Shown piece by piece: positions 36,281 through 45,028 of a stretch of DNA of 64,000 nt. The DNA lies in the NCBI GenBank assembly GCA_017437945.1, contig JAFRWP010000004.1:62001-126000 (forward strand), in the 5' to 3' direction. The notes below the pieces were generated by a model. It ran no database searches. It worked only from the letters and a program-made list of their open reading frames with translations, and was not told the DNA's origin. Source of the stretch: Candidatus Saccharimonadota bacterium. GTDB taxonomy: Bacteria; Patescibacteriota; Saccharimonadia; Saccharimonadales; Saccharimonadaceae. The first letter of the stretch is position 1, and every line of letters begins with the position of its first letter. Position numbers and translations under genes: made by a program.

Positions 36281-36859
36281 CTAGCGGTTCTTGAGAGCCT
36301 GACGGATGCGCTCTTCGACCGGTAGTTTAACGTCAATGCCGTCCAATGCTTTAGTGGCATCAGCGAGCGTAAAGCCGAGAGCCATGAGTGCGTCCAGAGC
36401 TTCGTCATTTTGCTGCAAAGTTTGCTGGACTGGTTCGGATTTGCGGCCATAATAGGTCGGCAAGCCAACTTTTTCACGAAGATCAACAATGATACGTTCG
36501 GCGGATTTTTTGCCAACGCCAGAGGCTTTTGAAATGAAAGCCGCGTCTTGGTTGGCAATAGCGTTACGCACTTCTTCGATTGGTGCGAGACTTAAAATTG
36601 CCATGGCGCCTTTTGGACCGACGCCCTGAACGGTAATTAATAATTCAAATAATTTTTTGGCGGCAAGGCTCGTGAAACCAAAGAGCTCTTCAGCCTGCTC
36701 GCGTACGAGATGGTACGTATAGAGTTTAACGTCATCGTTGAGATTGAGATTTTCGAAATCAATCCCCGTGAGACTGACTTCGTAACCCACGCCCTGAACA
36801 TCAATAATGACAGAGTTTGCGAATTTTTCGGCAACTTGGCCGCGAACGTGTGCAATCAT
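36281..36859 (-). CDS. ruvA: Holliday junction-binding protein RuvA
   Basis: Tetramer that holds the junction for RuvB. The OB-fold (1-62) has VGYEVSLTG and TYHLVREQAEELFGF; helix-hairpin-helix motifs are GVGPKGAMAIL and GVGKKSAERIIVDLREK; domain III (about 145-192) includes ALMALGFTLADATKAL. 192 residues. TATAAT ends 6 bases before the ATG. It lies downstream of ruvC on the same strand but has its own -10. Confidence 0.96.
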   Translation of the reverse strand: MIAHVRGQVAEKFANSVIIDVQGVGYEVSLTGIDFENLNLNDDVKLYTYHLVREQAEELFGFTSLAAKKLFELLITVQGVGPKGAMAILSLAPIEEVRNAIANQDAAFISKASGVGKKSAERIIVDLREKVGLPTYYGRKSEPVQQTLQQNDEALDALMALGFTLADATKALDGIDVKLPVEERIRQALKNR

Positions 36860-36878
36860 AGGTTTATTATATCAGTTT

Positions 36879-37373
36879 TTATAGATAGGCGATGCGAGTC
36901 ATCAGAGCGTGCGTAATGGCGGCCGCAAGAGCATCGGCGGCGTCATCCGGTTTGACAACTTGTGACATATTGAGATAAACACGGACAGCCTCTTGCATAT
37001 CTTTTTTCTTGGCGCGCCCGTAGCCCGTCAAAGTTTGTTTGATTTGAAGCGGCGTGTATTCAAAGATTGGAATATTATGCTGCTTGGCAACGAGGATGCA
37101 AACTCCGCGAGCTTCCGCGACCGTGATGCCGGTAGTGATATTCTGATTGAAATAGAGTTTCTCGATCGAAACCTCGTCCGGTTTAGTTTCGTCAATGATT
37201 TGATTGAGTGAATCATAAATATCTAAGAGACGATCAGCAAGTGGGGTATGCGCAGGCGTCGTAATAACCCCGGCCGTAATCATGCGCGGCGGTTTGTGTG
37301 TAGTGTACTGGACAACCCCAAAACCGCAAATGCCGGTACCTGGATCAATTCCTAAGACACGTTTCGTCGACAT
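36879..37373 (-). CDS. ruvC: Holliday junction resolvase RuvC
   Basis: Dimeric endonuclease that cuts Holliday junctions. The acidic catalytic residues are visible: GIDPGTGICGFGV (Asp8), VSIEKLYFNQN (Glu) and PDDAADALAAAITH. 164 residues. TATACT ends 6 bases before the ATG. Its 5' end overlaps the 3' end of the lamin-tail gene by 22 bases. Confidence 0.96.
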   Translation of the reverse strand: MSTKRVLGIDPGTGICGFGVVQYTTHKPPRMITAGVITTPAHTPLADRLLDIYDSLNQIIDETKPDEVSIEKLYFNQNITTGITVAEARGVCILVAKQHNIPIFEYTPLQIKQTLTGYGRAKKKDMQEAVRVYLNMSQVVKPDDAADALAAAITHALMTRIAYL

Positions 37374-38800
37374 ATCTTTAGTATAAACTGTTTTATCTCT
37401 TTACGGTATTGATAAACTATATAAACTAGCCCTATCACGATTAGGCCGACTATCACACCCGTAGCGATAAAAATTTTCGGGTTTTCGTATTCGGCGGCTC
37501 TCACCTCGGCGACCGGATAAGCATCGGAGATGTCAGCGCGGATTTTGCGGCAACGATTTGTCTCGGGATTGCGTTCATAGCCTTCTTGGCACTCTTTTAC
37601 TTCATCGCTACTGTTGTATTTTTTACAACGTCCAGTAGACGGATTGAGAAAGTAGCCATCTTTGCAAGTAGTCGTTTTAATGGTCGGGATATTTTTGCAA
37701 CGGCCAGTTAGAGGGTTAAGATACTTTCCATCCGGGCACGTCGTTTCTGCGTCTACCTCTTCTTTTATGCAATTGCCTGTTTCTGGATTGATTATTTTTC
37801 CCTCTTCGCAAGTTTGAAACTCTTGATATCTGTTATCTGATCCGGGCGTAATCGCATATGTGCGTAGCCACTGTTCATTCGTATTATCTGGATAAAAAAT
37901 GGCGTACGATGTGCCCTTTTTCTGGCCATGCGGTAAGATTACTTCATAAAATATATCACCAGATGCATATTTTAGAGCATAATAATTATAGGTAGTTGGA
38001 TCTTTAGTGAGCGTTAAATTGGGGTTTTGATAAATATAGTAGCCGCCCGATGGAAGCACTCCTTCGAATGGATATTCTTTATTTTTATATACTAATTGAC
38101 AGTTAGATAGATCAATTTCCGTCTCTGAATGATTGTATAATTCGATAAATTGCTCGTTGGAAGAATTCGTATAATAACTATGAATCTCCGAGATGATTAG
38201 GCCATCACAAGATACATCTTCTGGTGGTTCGAGAGTTTTTATGCTCTCTATGATATTAGGATAGTAGTCATCGGCGATAAATGTAACCTCACACTGATCC
38301 GAACAACGGACGAGCGACGTATTTTCTTCCGGCTTAGTGGCAAACTTCGAATTTGGATTGGCGCATTCGAGTTTACCCCAACAGATTTCATCAATAAGCT
38401 CCGCGCCTTGGAATAACTGGATTTTCCCCGCCGTAGATGCTAGGCCCGCAGAACCAAAGTTGTAAGCGTACGGCGATTCGGAATAATCAGCATATTGCGG
38501 ACTCTTGTTAAAGCCTAAAACTAGACGCGAGTCAGTAAGAATTTGCTGTTCATCGAAAGTAATCCGCCCGGATTCGTTGCCTGCACTGTTGAAATAAACC
38601 AATGAAAAATCGGTAAGCGGCAGATCAGCGGCAACCGGCTGGCGAAGTTCGATAAAATCGAAATTCTGCGCAGAAGCGCCGTCATTGTAGCCGGCATTTA
38701 CGGCGTAAATTCAGAGTGGTAAGGATGAGTCTTCCGCGGTGGCAGATGGAGTGAAGAATAGAAACGAACAGATTAAAATTGCGAAAAATAGTTTAGTCAT
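37352..38800 (-). CDS. lamin-tail surface protein with Cys-rich repeats, in-frame UGA at codon 30
   Basis: From ATG 38800 the frame encodes a signal peptide (about 1-22), then UGA at codon 30 (38713-38711), then continues cleanly for 452 codons. Two lamin-tail domains follow (about 31-150 and 180-300; the second with LIISEIHSYYTNSSNEQFIEL), then four repeats of the pattern CxxGxxxNPxTxxC (about 320-420) and a C-terminal membrane helix (about 446-468) with basic tail. Without readthrough, only a signal-less product from an inner start such as TTG 38602 could be made. It is either a pseudogene by one point mutation or a readthrough case. TAAGAT ends 7 bases before the ATG. Confidence 0.75.
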
Positions 38801-38877
38801 ACCAAAAATCTTAGCGATATCCAGATTTTGGAACAAGCGTAAGTGCAATATTATAACGGATATGCTAAACTGGAACC

Positions 38878-39567
38878 ATGAGCGATTTGTTATGTATCGC
38901 TACGATTGTCCTTGCGGGCTTAGTTCAAGCTTCCATGCAGCTTAGTTTGGGTGGCTTGATTTTGTTGTATCACGCCAGTATGGGACATCACCGCCGCCGC
39001 AAGACGCGTTTCTTGGCCAAACATTATATCATTGGTGCAGCCGTGATCAGTTTCTTGATGGTGTGCGCACTTGGATTCCTGATTTCTTCCCTATTTAATG
39101 GAGCCCTAAAGACAGAATGGCTCACGGTATGCGTCGGTATTTTCCTCGGGAGCGCCCTGGTAATGTGGTTCTTCTATTTCCGCCGAGGCCACAATACCGA
39201 GTTATGGCTACCAAGATCATTTACACGATTCATTAATCGCCGCGCCAAAGCTACAAATGATAATATCGAAGCGTTCTCGCTTGGAATGCTCAGTAGTTTC
39301 GCCGAGATGCCACTTAGTATCGCTTTATATTTCGTGGTCGCGAACTGCGTTCTAACAATGAGCGCGCAATATCAGATATTTGCCGTGCTTGGATATACCG
39401 CGATGAGCGTGTTGCCACTGGTAATGCTAAAGCTGCGCGTCAAAACCGGGCAAAATGTTATCGATTTCCAGAAAGCGCGCTTGCGCAACAAGGCGTATTT
39501 ACGCATTATCTCTGGTAGCGGATTTGCAGTACTAGCAGCTTTTGTTTGGGTTTATTGGATTCAATAG
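38878..39567 (+). CDS. multi-helix membrane protein
   Basis: The 229 residues form about six membrane helices (about 3-33, 48-72, 79-100, 133-152, 158-180, 205-226), with a basic loop HHRRRKTRF after the first. No family is recognised; the topology recalls small transporters of the LysE or cytochrome-biogenesis type, without firm motifs. TAAACT ends 6 bases before the ATG. The next gene starts directly after its stop, forming an operon of at least four genes to 44206. Confidence 0.75.
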   Translation: MSDLLCIATIVLAGLVQASMQLSLGGLILLYHASMGHHRRRKTRFLAKHYIIGAAVISFLMVCALGFLISSLFNGALKTEWLTVCVGIFLGSALVMWFFYFRRGHNTELWLPRSFTRFINRRAKATNDNIEAFSLGMLSSFAEMPLSIALYFVVANCVLTMSAQYQIFAVLGYTAMSVLPLVMLKLRVKTGQNVIDFQKARLRNKAYLRIISGSGFAVLAAFVWVYWIQ

Positions 39568-39822
39568 ATGAAAAAGAAAATTACATACGAATACAGCTCC
39601 AAAGGGATCGAACAGAACGTGATGCGCTATGCGCGTAGCCAGAATATTCCAGAAAACTGGGCAAAACAGATTGCGCAACGTGTTTCCAAAGCGACCGATG
39701 CCTGGATTGAAGACAAGGATACGGTTACAGAAGATGATTTGCGTAAAGTCATCTATAAAGAGATTAAGATTCTGGACCCTGATTTAGCTTTTGCTTATAA
39801 GAATCATGATAAAATAATATAA
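39568..39822 (+). CDS. small ATP-cone-like protein
   Basis: The 84 residues are helical and charged. The C-terminal half (VTEDDLRKVIYKEIKILDP, then LAFAYKNHDKI) follows the pattern of the second half of ATP-cone domains of ribonucleotide reductases and NrdR, where a helix is followed by an A-x-A-Y segment. This is a resemblance seen by eye only. It lies directly between the membrane gene and the oxidoreductase with no gap before it and one base after it. Confidence 0.65.
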   Translation: MKKKITYEYSSKGIEQNVMRYARSQNIPENWAKQIAQRVSKATDAWIEDKDTVTEDDLRKVIYKEIKILDPDLAFAYKNHDKII

Positions 39823-39823
39823 G

Positions 39824-41185
39824 ATGAAGCACCGTTTTGATTATGACCTAGCTGTACTCGGGAGCGGGGACGCTGGGGGCGAAGCAGCATTAATCGCTGC
39901 CAAATCAGGGTTAAAAGTCGCCTTAATTGAGGCAAACAAATGGGGTGGCTCTAGCCTAAATTACTCAAATGTGCCTTTTGGGGCGCTATTTCATGCGACG
40001 CAACTCTTTAAGGGTGCGCAAGCGGGCATAAAGTTTGGTCTATCAAGCTCTAACCTGCGCTATAACTATCCAACTCTTAACAACTGGAAGAATGTTGCGT
40101 TAAGGCGCGCAAAAGCGAACAGTAAAAAAGAGTTCGAAGACGCTGGAATTACCTGCCTACATGGAAACGGTCATCTACTTTCGAATACTGAAATTAGCGT
40201 AAACGACGAAACAATTCGCGCAAAAAAGATCTTGATTGCTACTGGTGCTGGAATGCTTGATACGGGCATTAAGATTCCAACTAATCTGGAATACTGGCTA
40301 CCAGAGAATGTACTCGAAATTCTTCGCCCACCAAGGAGCATCTTTATTATCGGTGCTGGCTCCACTGGTTGCGAACTCGCACAGTACTTCTCTACCCTTG
40401 GCACACAGGTGATTATTGCTGATATCGCTGGCCGCTTGTTACCTCGTGAAGATGAGGAAGCCGGTCAGGTGCTTGATGAGATTTTCAATAAAGAAAAAAT
40501 CAAGGTATTAACCCAGTCACGCGTGATTGCGCTCGAAAAAGACGGCATGACCAAGAAAGTGATTTTCTTGCGTGGTGGCCAAGAAAAGTCTATTCGTGTC
40601 GATGAAGTATTGATGTGCACTGGTAATGCACCACATATTGATATCGGCCTCGAAAACGCCGGCGTAAAGTTTACACGCAACGGCATTAAGGTCGACGAAC
40701 ATATGCGTACCTCCGTAAAGAATATTTATGCTGCCGGTGATGTATTAGGTGGCCACAGCTCAACGGATAAGGCTATTATTGAGGCCAACGTGGCAGCTGC
40801 GCAGATTCTTGGACGCGGAAAAGCGGTTGTTGATTATCGCGGGGTGATTCGTACAACTAACATCGTTCCGGAAGTGGCCGAAGTTGGCGATACTGAGGAT
40901 GATTTGATTCGACATGATGCAAAATACAACAAGCAGGTTTTGCCATTAAATATCGTGCAGAAAGCTAATACTTCTGACGATACTATGGGCTTTATTAAAT
41001 TGATTACAGCAAAGAAGTCCAACAAGATTCTTGGCGCAACAATTATGGCGCCACATGCTGGATTGTTGATTCAGGAAATCGCACTTGCAATTCGTTTTGA
41101 TATGACTACGGATGATCTTGCAAATGCGCCACATTTAAGTAATGAATGGAGTGAACTAGTTCGGGTAGCGTGCGAACAGGTATAG
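39824..41185 (+). CDS. class I pyridine nucleotide-disulfide oxidoreductase homologue lacking redox cysteines
   Basis: FAD- and NAD(P)-binding flavoprotein of 453 residues. The FAD site is LAVLGSGDAGGEAALIA (about 9-25), the NAD(P) site is IFIIGAGSTGCELAQYF, and the second FAD motif is NIYAAGDVLGG. At the place of the CxxxxC redox motif the sequence is GGSSLNYSNVPF, so both cysteines are replaced (Ser44, Asn49). The C-terminal dimerisation domain ends PHLSNEWSELV, with the usual HPT-x-SE motif also altered. It cannot run the classic dithiol reaction; a transhydrogenase-like or diaphorase role is possible (inference). Confidence 0.85.
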   Translation: MKHRFDYDLAVLGSGDAGGEAALIAAKSGLKVALIEANKWGGSSLNYSNVPFGALFHATQLFKGAQAGIKFGLSSSNLRYNYPTLNNWKNVALRRAKANSKKEFEDAGITCLHGNGHLLSNTEISVNDETIRAKKILIATGAGMLDTGIKIPTNLEYWLPENVLEILRPPRSIFIIGAGSTGCELAQYFSTLGTQVIIADIAGRLLPREDEEAGQVLDEIFNKEKIKVLTQSRVIALEKDGMTKKVIFLRGGQEKSIRVDEVLMCTGNAPHIDIGLENAGVKFTRNGIKVDEHMRTSVKNIYAAGDVLGGHSSTDKAIIEANVAAAQILGRGKAVVDYRGVIRTTNIVPEVAEVGDTEDDLIRHDAKYNKQVLPLNIVQKANTSDDTMGFIKLITAKKSNKILGATIMAPHAGLLIQEIALAIRFDMTTDDLANAPHLSNEWSELVRVACEQV

Positions 41186-41194
41186 GTGGGCAAT

Positions 41195-44100
41195 ATGGGT
41201 GTTTATGATGCTGATACATTACCGGTTGATGACGATGTCTTTTTGAATGGCGGCGAGCCGCTGCCGACGCCGACGCCTGCGCCAGTTGCCGCCCCAGCGC
41301 CAACATCGACGCCAGCTCAGGCACAAGTTGCTACCCCTGCTCCGGCACCGGTACCAACTCCAGCACCGGTTCAAGCGCCTGCGCCAGCACCAGCTCCGGC
41401 CCCAGCCCCAGTCGCTGCGCCATCCCCTGCCCCAGCCCCGGAGCCAGTGGATGAATTCGCTGCGAACGCAATTAACCCTTCTGCTGATTTACCTACGCCA
41501 GAGATAACTCATAAGCCAGCGCCGGAACCAGAACCTAAGCCGGAGGAAGAATCTAAGCTAGAGCAAAAGCCAGATAATGCGCCAAAACCAGCTCACGTGC
41601 TAGATACGAAAGAAGTCGTTCTTCAGCCAAGCGCACAGTTTAAAGCTGAAATGCAGAAAAACGCAAAATTCGCTGCCGAGCTTGAAGAGGAAGAGGAAGT
41701 TACCCAGATTGATACTGGTCAAATGGATAGTAGTTCCTTTGGGGCGCCGCAGAGTGATCCATACAGTGATTCAGTAGTCAATTCCGGCCCTACTATTAGC
41801 CAGGCGATGATCCCAGATGGAATGCTCGCAGACAACCGAATCAAACTAGATGATGACGACGAAGATGATGAAGAAGATATAGCCGTAGCGAACGACGATG
41901 AGCCAGTTGTAGTTGGGCCAGTGATTTCGTCTGCAGGAATGGAATCTCTAACTGAGGAACGAGCCGAGAATCCTAAAGAAAAAATTCAAGCCGAATCCAT
42001 GAAAATGGAGGCGAAAATCGATGAAGAAAAACTAGCCGATACGCCTAAGATTGAAGAAAAACCGCAGCCAGAGCCAGTTAAGGAACCTGCCGCAGAACCG
42101 CAGTCTACTCCTGAGGTTAAGCCTGCACCTGAAGTTAAGCCTGCACCAGAATTAGCACCAGCTACAGAGACACCTGCCGTCACGGAAGCTCCAAAGCCTG
42201 CAGAGGTACCAAAAGTCGAGAATACTCCAAAAATCGCAGAGACTCCGGCCGTCGCTGCAGCCCCTGTTGCTACTGAAGTGCCAAAAACCGAAACTCCAAA
42301 GGCGGAGGAACAGCCGAAGCCGGTAGAACAACCGAAGGTTGAGGAACCAAAAGCAGAAGAACAACCAAAACCGGTAGAGCAACCAAAAGCCGAAGATCAA
42401 CCGAAGGCCGAGGAGCAGCCAGCTAGCGATACGCCAGCAGAGACCCCGAAAGAAGAGCCGAAACCAGATAATCCACCAATGATGTTTGTTTCTACGCAGA
42501 CACCGCCACCGGCCTTCAACATGATGACGAACGTTAAGAAGAAGTCGCATACTGGGCTAATTGCTTTGATTGGAGTGATAATTGTTGTCGTAATCGGTAT
42601 TGTTGTGGCTGCAATTATGTTTGCTGGTGGAAATACAGATGATAAAAAGCCAAACAAGCCAGTCGTAGAAGAAATAAATGCGTTCTTCTTGCCAAATGCC
42701 GATGGTGGCTATTACCTATTCAACGATAAGGGCGAGAAACTATCTGAAGAATCTTTCGTAAATGAAGATGGGACAAGGCCGGATTTCAACGGTAAGGAAA
42801 CGACTATCGTCTATCAACAGAAGACCAATAAAGTCGGCGTGATAAACAACAAGGGCGAGATGGTGGTTGATTTTGGCAAATACGAAACCATCGGACAAAC
42901 TGGAGAAATATATTATACGAATGAAGGCGGTAAAGGAGACTTAATTATTGGCAATGAAGTCATCAGCGATTTGACGATTCTGTCTGCGGCTAAAAATATC
43001 GCACCTGGGAATAAGAATGGCGCAGTAGCTGTGATTAATGGTGATGATGTTGAATTTTACAACGGAAAAGGCGAAAGAATATTTAAGACATCTTGCAACA
43101 AAGATAAGCAAAACAAGTGTTCCAATGATGACGTGGTCGTGAGTGCATCCAATGATGACGACAATTTGATTTCTTTCTCCTTTGATGGATCGTCTTATGT
43201 GGTTGATGCCGATTCCGGTAAATTCTACGCTGAACTAAAACTCGCCATTCAGCCTTATTTACTAATGAAAAAACTGAATGACGTCTATTTCTTCGAGTTC
43301 ACTACGACTAATAGTACGGGCGAAACTACTTCAAAGTATGCATATGTGAAAGATAATAAGGAAATTGAGCCAGAAAAAAGCTGTTCGAAACTGCAACTCG
43401 AGGATGCAGGCAAGAATAAAATCATGCTCTGTTATACGGCAGATGGTGTTTATACATTAAAGGATGATCTATCGTTCGGGGCGAAGTTCAGTCGAAATAC
43501 TCAATTGTTCTTAGGCGCCGATACATATGCGGAAAAAACTAGTAATGGTAGTATCGTTTTCTATAAAAATGGCAAAAAAGTAAAAGAATTGACTGCCTCG
43601 GATAGTACCATTTTTAGTCTTAAAAATAGCCTTGATCGAGGGGCGGATTACTATATCGTCAAAACACAGTGTATCGGAATGTGCGAAGGAATGAACGTGA
43701 TAGCATACTATTCGTACTACAATGCAAATGGTAATAAAATAGCCGGCAAAGACTTCAAGATGGCGAATGAAATCAGAGAGGAAACTGGCGTTGCAATCGT
43801 AGAAGATATGAAGGACCGCTGGTTCTTGATTGATGAAGGCGGTAATCGCATGAGTGAAAGTTATGATTCTTTGTCGCTTCAGTACTCAAAGTTGGGCGGA
43901 GAACGGTTCTATGTCGGTGAACTTGGCAATAATTCGTATCTCATAAATAAAGACGGCGAAGTAGTGGCAGAAGGTGATTCGGGTAGTGTATACGAATATT
44001 ACAATGGTTCTTATTACCGCATCAATGGCGATCGCACAAAGATTCTGAAAGACGGAACGGAAATAATAACAATTTCGGATCCCTATGCTAGTCTTAGTGA

Positions 44101-44206
44101 TGGGTTTATCGAAGTAATCGATAACGTAACCTTTAAGCATGATTTTTACACTTATTCTGGCAAGTTGATATGTAGTTACGTCGAAGGTGAAAGGAATAAA
44201 AAATAG
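41195..44206 (+). CDS. large Pro/Ala-rich single-helix protein with WG-like extracytoplasmic domain
   Basis: The 1003 residues consist of a Pro/Ala-rich disordered part (about 15-430, with PAPAPAPAP-type and KAEEQPKPVEQPK repeats), one membrane helix (about 452-475) and an extracytoplasmic C-terminal part of about 525 residues with repeated units such as VGVINNKGEMVVDFGKYETI and WFLIDEGGNRMSESYDSL that resemble WG repeats. A long cytoplasmic tail joined to an external beta domain suggests a sensor or scaffold. ATG 41195 is chosen for its SD (GGTGGG, 5 bases upstream); GTG at 41186 is the alternative. Function unknown. Confidence 0.75.
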   Translation: MGVYDADTLPVDDDVFLNGGEPLPTPTPAPVAAPAPTSTPAQAQVATPAPAPVPTPAPVQAPAPAPAPAPAPVAAPSPAPAPEPVDEFAANAINPSADLPTPEITHKPAPEPEPKPEEESKLEQKPDNAPKPAHVLDTKEVVLQPSAQFKAEMQKNAKFAAELEEEEEVTQIDTGQMDSSSFGAPQSDPYSDSVVNSGPTISQAMIPDGMLADNRIKLDDDDEDDEEDIAVANDDEPVVVGPVISSAGMESLTEERAENPKEKIQAESMKMEAKIDEEKLADTPKIEEKPQPEPVKEPAAEPQSTPEVKPAPEVKPAPELAPATETPAVTEAPKPAEVPKVENTPKIAETPAVAAAPVATEVPKTETPKAEEQPKPVEQPKVEEPKAEEQPKPVEQPKAEDQPKAEEQPASDTPAETPKEEPKPDNPPMMFVSTQTPPPAFNMMTNVKKKSHTGLIALIGVIIVVVIGIVVAAIMFAGGNTDDKKPNKPVVEEINAFFLPNADGGYYLFNDKGEKLSEESFVNEDGTRPDFNGKETTIVYQQKTNKVGVINNKGEMVVDFGKYETIGQTGEIYYTNEGGKGDLIIGNEVISDLTILSAAKNIAPGNKNGAVAVINGDDVEFYNGKGERIFKTSCNKDKQNKCSNDDVVVSASNDDDNLISFSFDGSSYVVDADSGKFYAELKLAIQPYLLMKKLNDVYFFEFTTTNSTGETTSKYAYVKDNKEIEPEKSCSKLQLEDAGKNKIMLCYTADGVYTLKDDLSFGAKFSRNTQLFLGADTYAEKTSNGSIVFYKNGKKVKELTASDSTIFSLKNSLDRGADYYIVKTQCIGMCEGMNVIAYYSYYNANGNKIAGKDFKMANEIREETGVAIVEDMKDRWFLIDEGGNRMSESYDSLSLQYSKLGGERFYVGELGNNSYLINKDGEVVAEGDSGSVYEYYNGSYYRINGDRTKILKDGTEIITISDPYASLSDGFIEVIDNVTFKHDFYTYSGKLICSYVEGERNKK

Positions 44207-44218
44207 CCCGATTGGGCT
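44197..44218 (-). terminator. terminator of tRNA-fMet
   Basis: AGCCC/GGGCT hairpin with 4-base loop; on the minus strand a T run follows. It overlaps the stop codon of the convergent 41195 gene. Confidence 0.7.
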
Positions 44219-44232
44219 CCTCGACATAATCT

Positions 44233-44309
44233 TGGTGGCGGGGGTTGGATTTGAACCAACGACCTTCTGGTTATGGGCCAGACGAGCTACCAGGCTGCTC
44301 TACCCCGCG
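44233..44309 (-). tRNA. initiator tRNA-Met (CAU)
   Basis: Starts CGCGGGG with the unpaired first base typical of initiators, D arm AGCAGCCTGGTAGCTCGT, anticodon loop CCCATAA and encoded CCA. It matches the bacterial tRNA-fMet pattern closely. Confidence 0.96.
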
Positions 44310-44330
44310 ACGATAGTGCCTATTTTACGC

Positions 44331-44753
44331 TTATCCGAATAAAAAGTCAAGCCACTCAGCAAAATTGCTACGCTCTGGCTTCATTTCGGTCTTTGTATTG
44401 GCATACTTATAGATGGCTGATTCGGAATTTCTCGGCAAAATCACCATAGTCTCGCCCGGCTGCATCTTGTTGAGTTTGATACGAGCCATGAGCTCTTTGT
44501 ATTCATCGGTCTGGTAATACTCTTGCTCGAGTTTAAGAGTCTCGACTTCGAGTTTAAGCTTGGCGGATTCAAGTTGGCGCGTCTTGAGCTTCTCTTCCAG
44601 CATCCAGTTGCGCGACATCGAATTAATAGCACCATAAGTCCAGACAAGGCAAAGCACAATCGCAGCAAAAAGGACGATATTATTGAGTGTTAAGATGTCT
44701 TTCTTCGTGTAATAACGGAGACGGCGAAAATGCGTTTTTACCTTCTCTAGCAT
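44331..44753 (-). CDS. FtsB/DivIC-like septum formation protein
   Basis: A single membrane helix (about 24-45) followed by a coiled coil (about 50-95, rich in Lys/Glu/Leu: QLESAKLKLEVETLKLEQEY) and a short tail with GETMVILPR. These are the features of FtsB/DivIC proteins, which link FtsQ/FtsL to septal wall synthesis. 140 residues. TATAAT ends 6 bases before the ATG. Confidence 0.82.
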   Translation of the reverse strand: MLEKVKTHFRRLRYYTKKDILTLNNIVLFAAIVLCLVWTYGAINSMSRNWMLEEKLKTRQLESAKLKLEVETLKLEQEYYQTDEYKELMARIKLNKMQPGETMVILPRNSESAIYKYANTKTEMKPERSNFAEWLDFLFG

Positions 44754-44815
44754 AAGCTTATTATACCCTATTTTGAGGGTCTATATCTGGAAAATATGGT
44801 ATACTTTCTAAGTGC

Positions 44816-44891
<76 letters not shown>

Positions 44892-44903
44892 GATTATATT
44901 TAA

Positions 44904-44926
44904 CTCGGCATTTTAGCCGATTTTTT
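44904..44926 (+). terminator. terminator of tRNA-Ile2
   Basis: TCGGC/GCCGA hairpin followed by a T run. A similar hairpin with a similar AT-rich lead-in recurs at 47873-47893. Confidence 0.75.
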
Positions 44927-44940
44927 AGTGGTAAATTTCT

Positions 44941-44955
44941 GTTAATACCCTAAAC
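44941..44955 (+). repeat. 15-base repeat, copy 1
   Basis: GTTAATACCCTAAAC, identical to the copy at 45799-45813 and similar to one at 46346-46359. The two identical copies bracket the gene at 45029 together with its promoter and terminator. Confidence 0.55.
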
Positions 44956-44972
44956 AATCTGGTCTTGTTTCT

Positions 44973-45023
44973 AAAAAAGAAAGCCCCCGACTCTACCCAT
45001 ACTGGCTGTATGGAAGTCGGGGG
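44973..45023 (-). terminator. terminator of the 45029 gene
   Basis: On the minus strand, a nine-pair stem (CCCCCGACT with AGTCGGGGG; loop 44993-45014) is followed by a T-rich tail. Confidence 0.8.
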
Positions 45024-45028
45024 TGATG

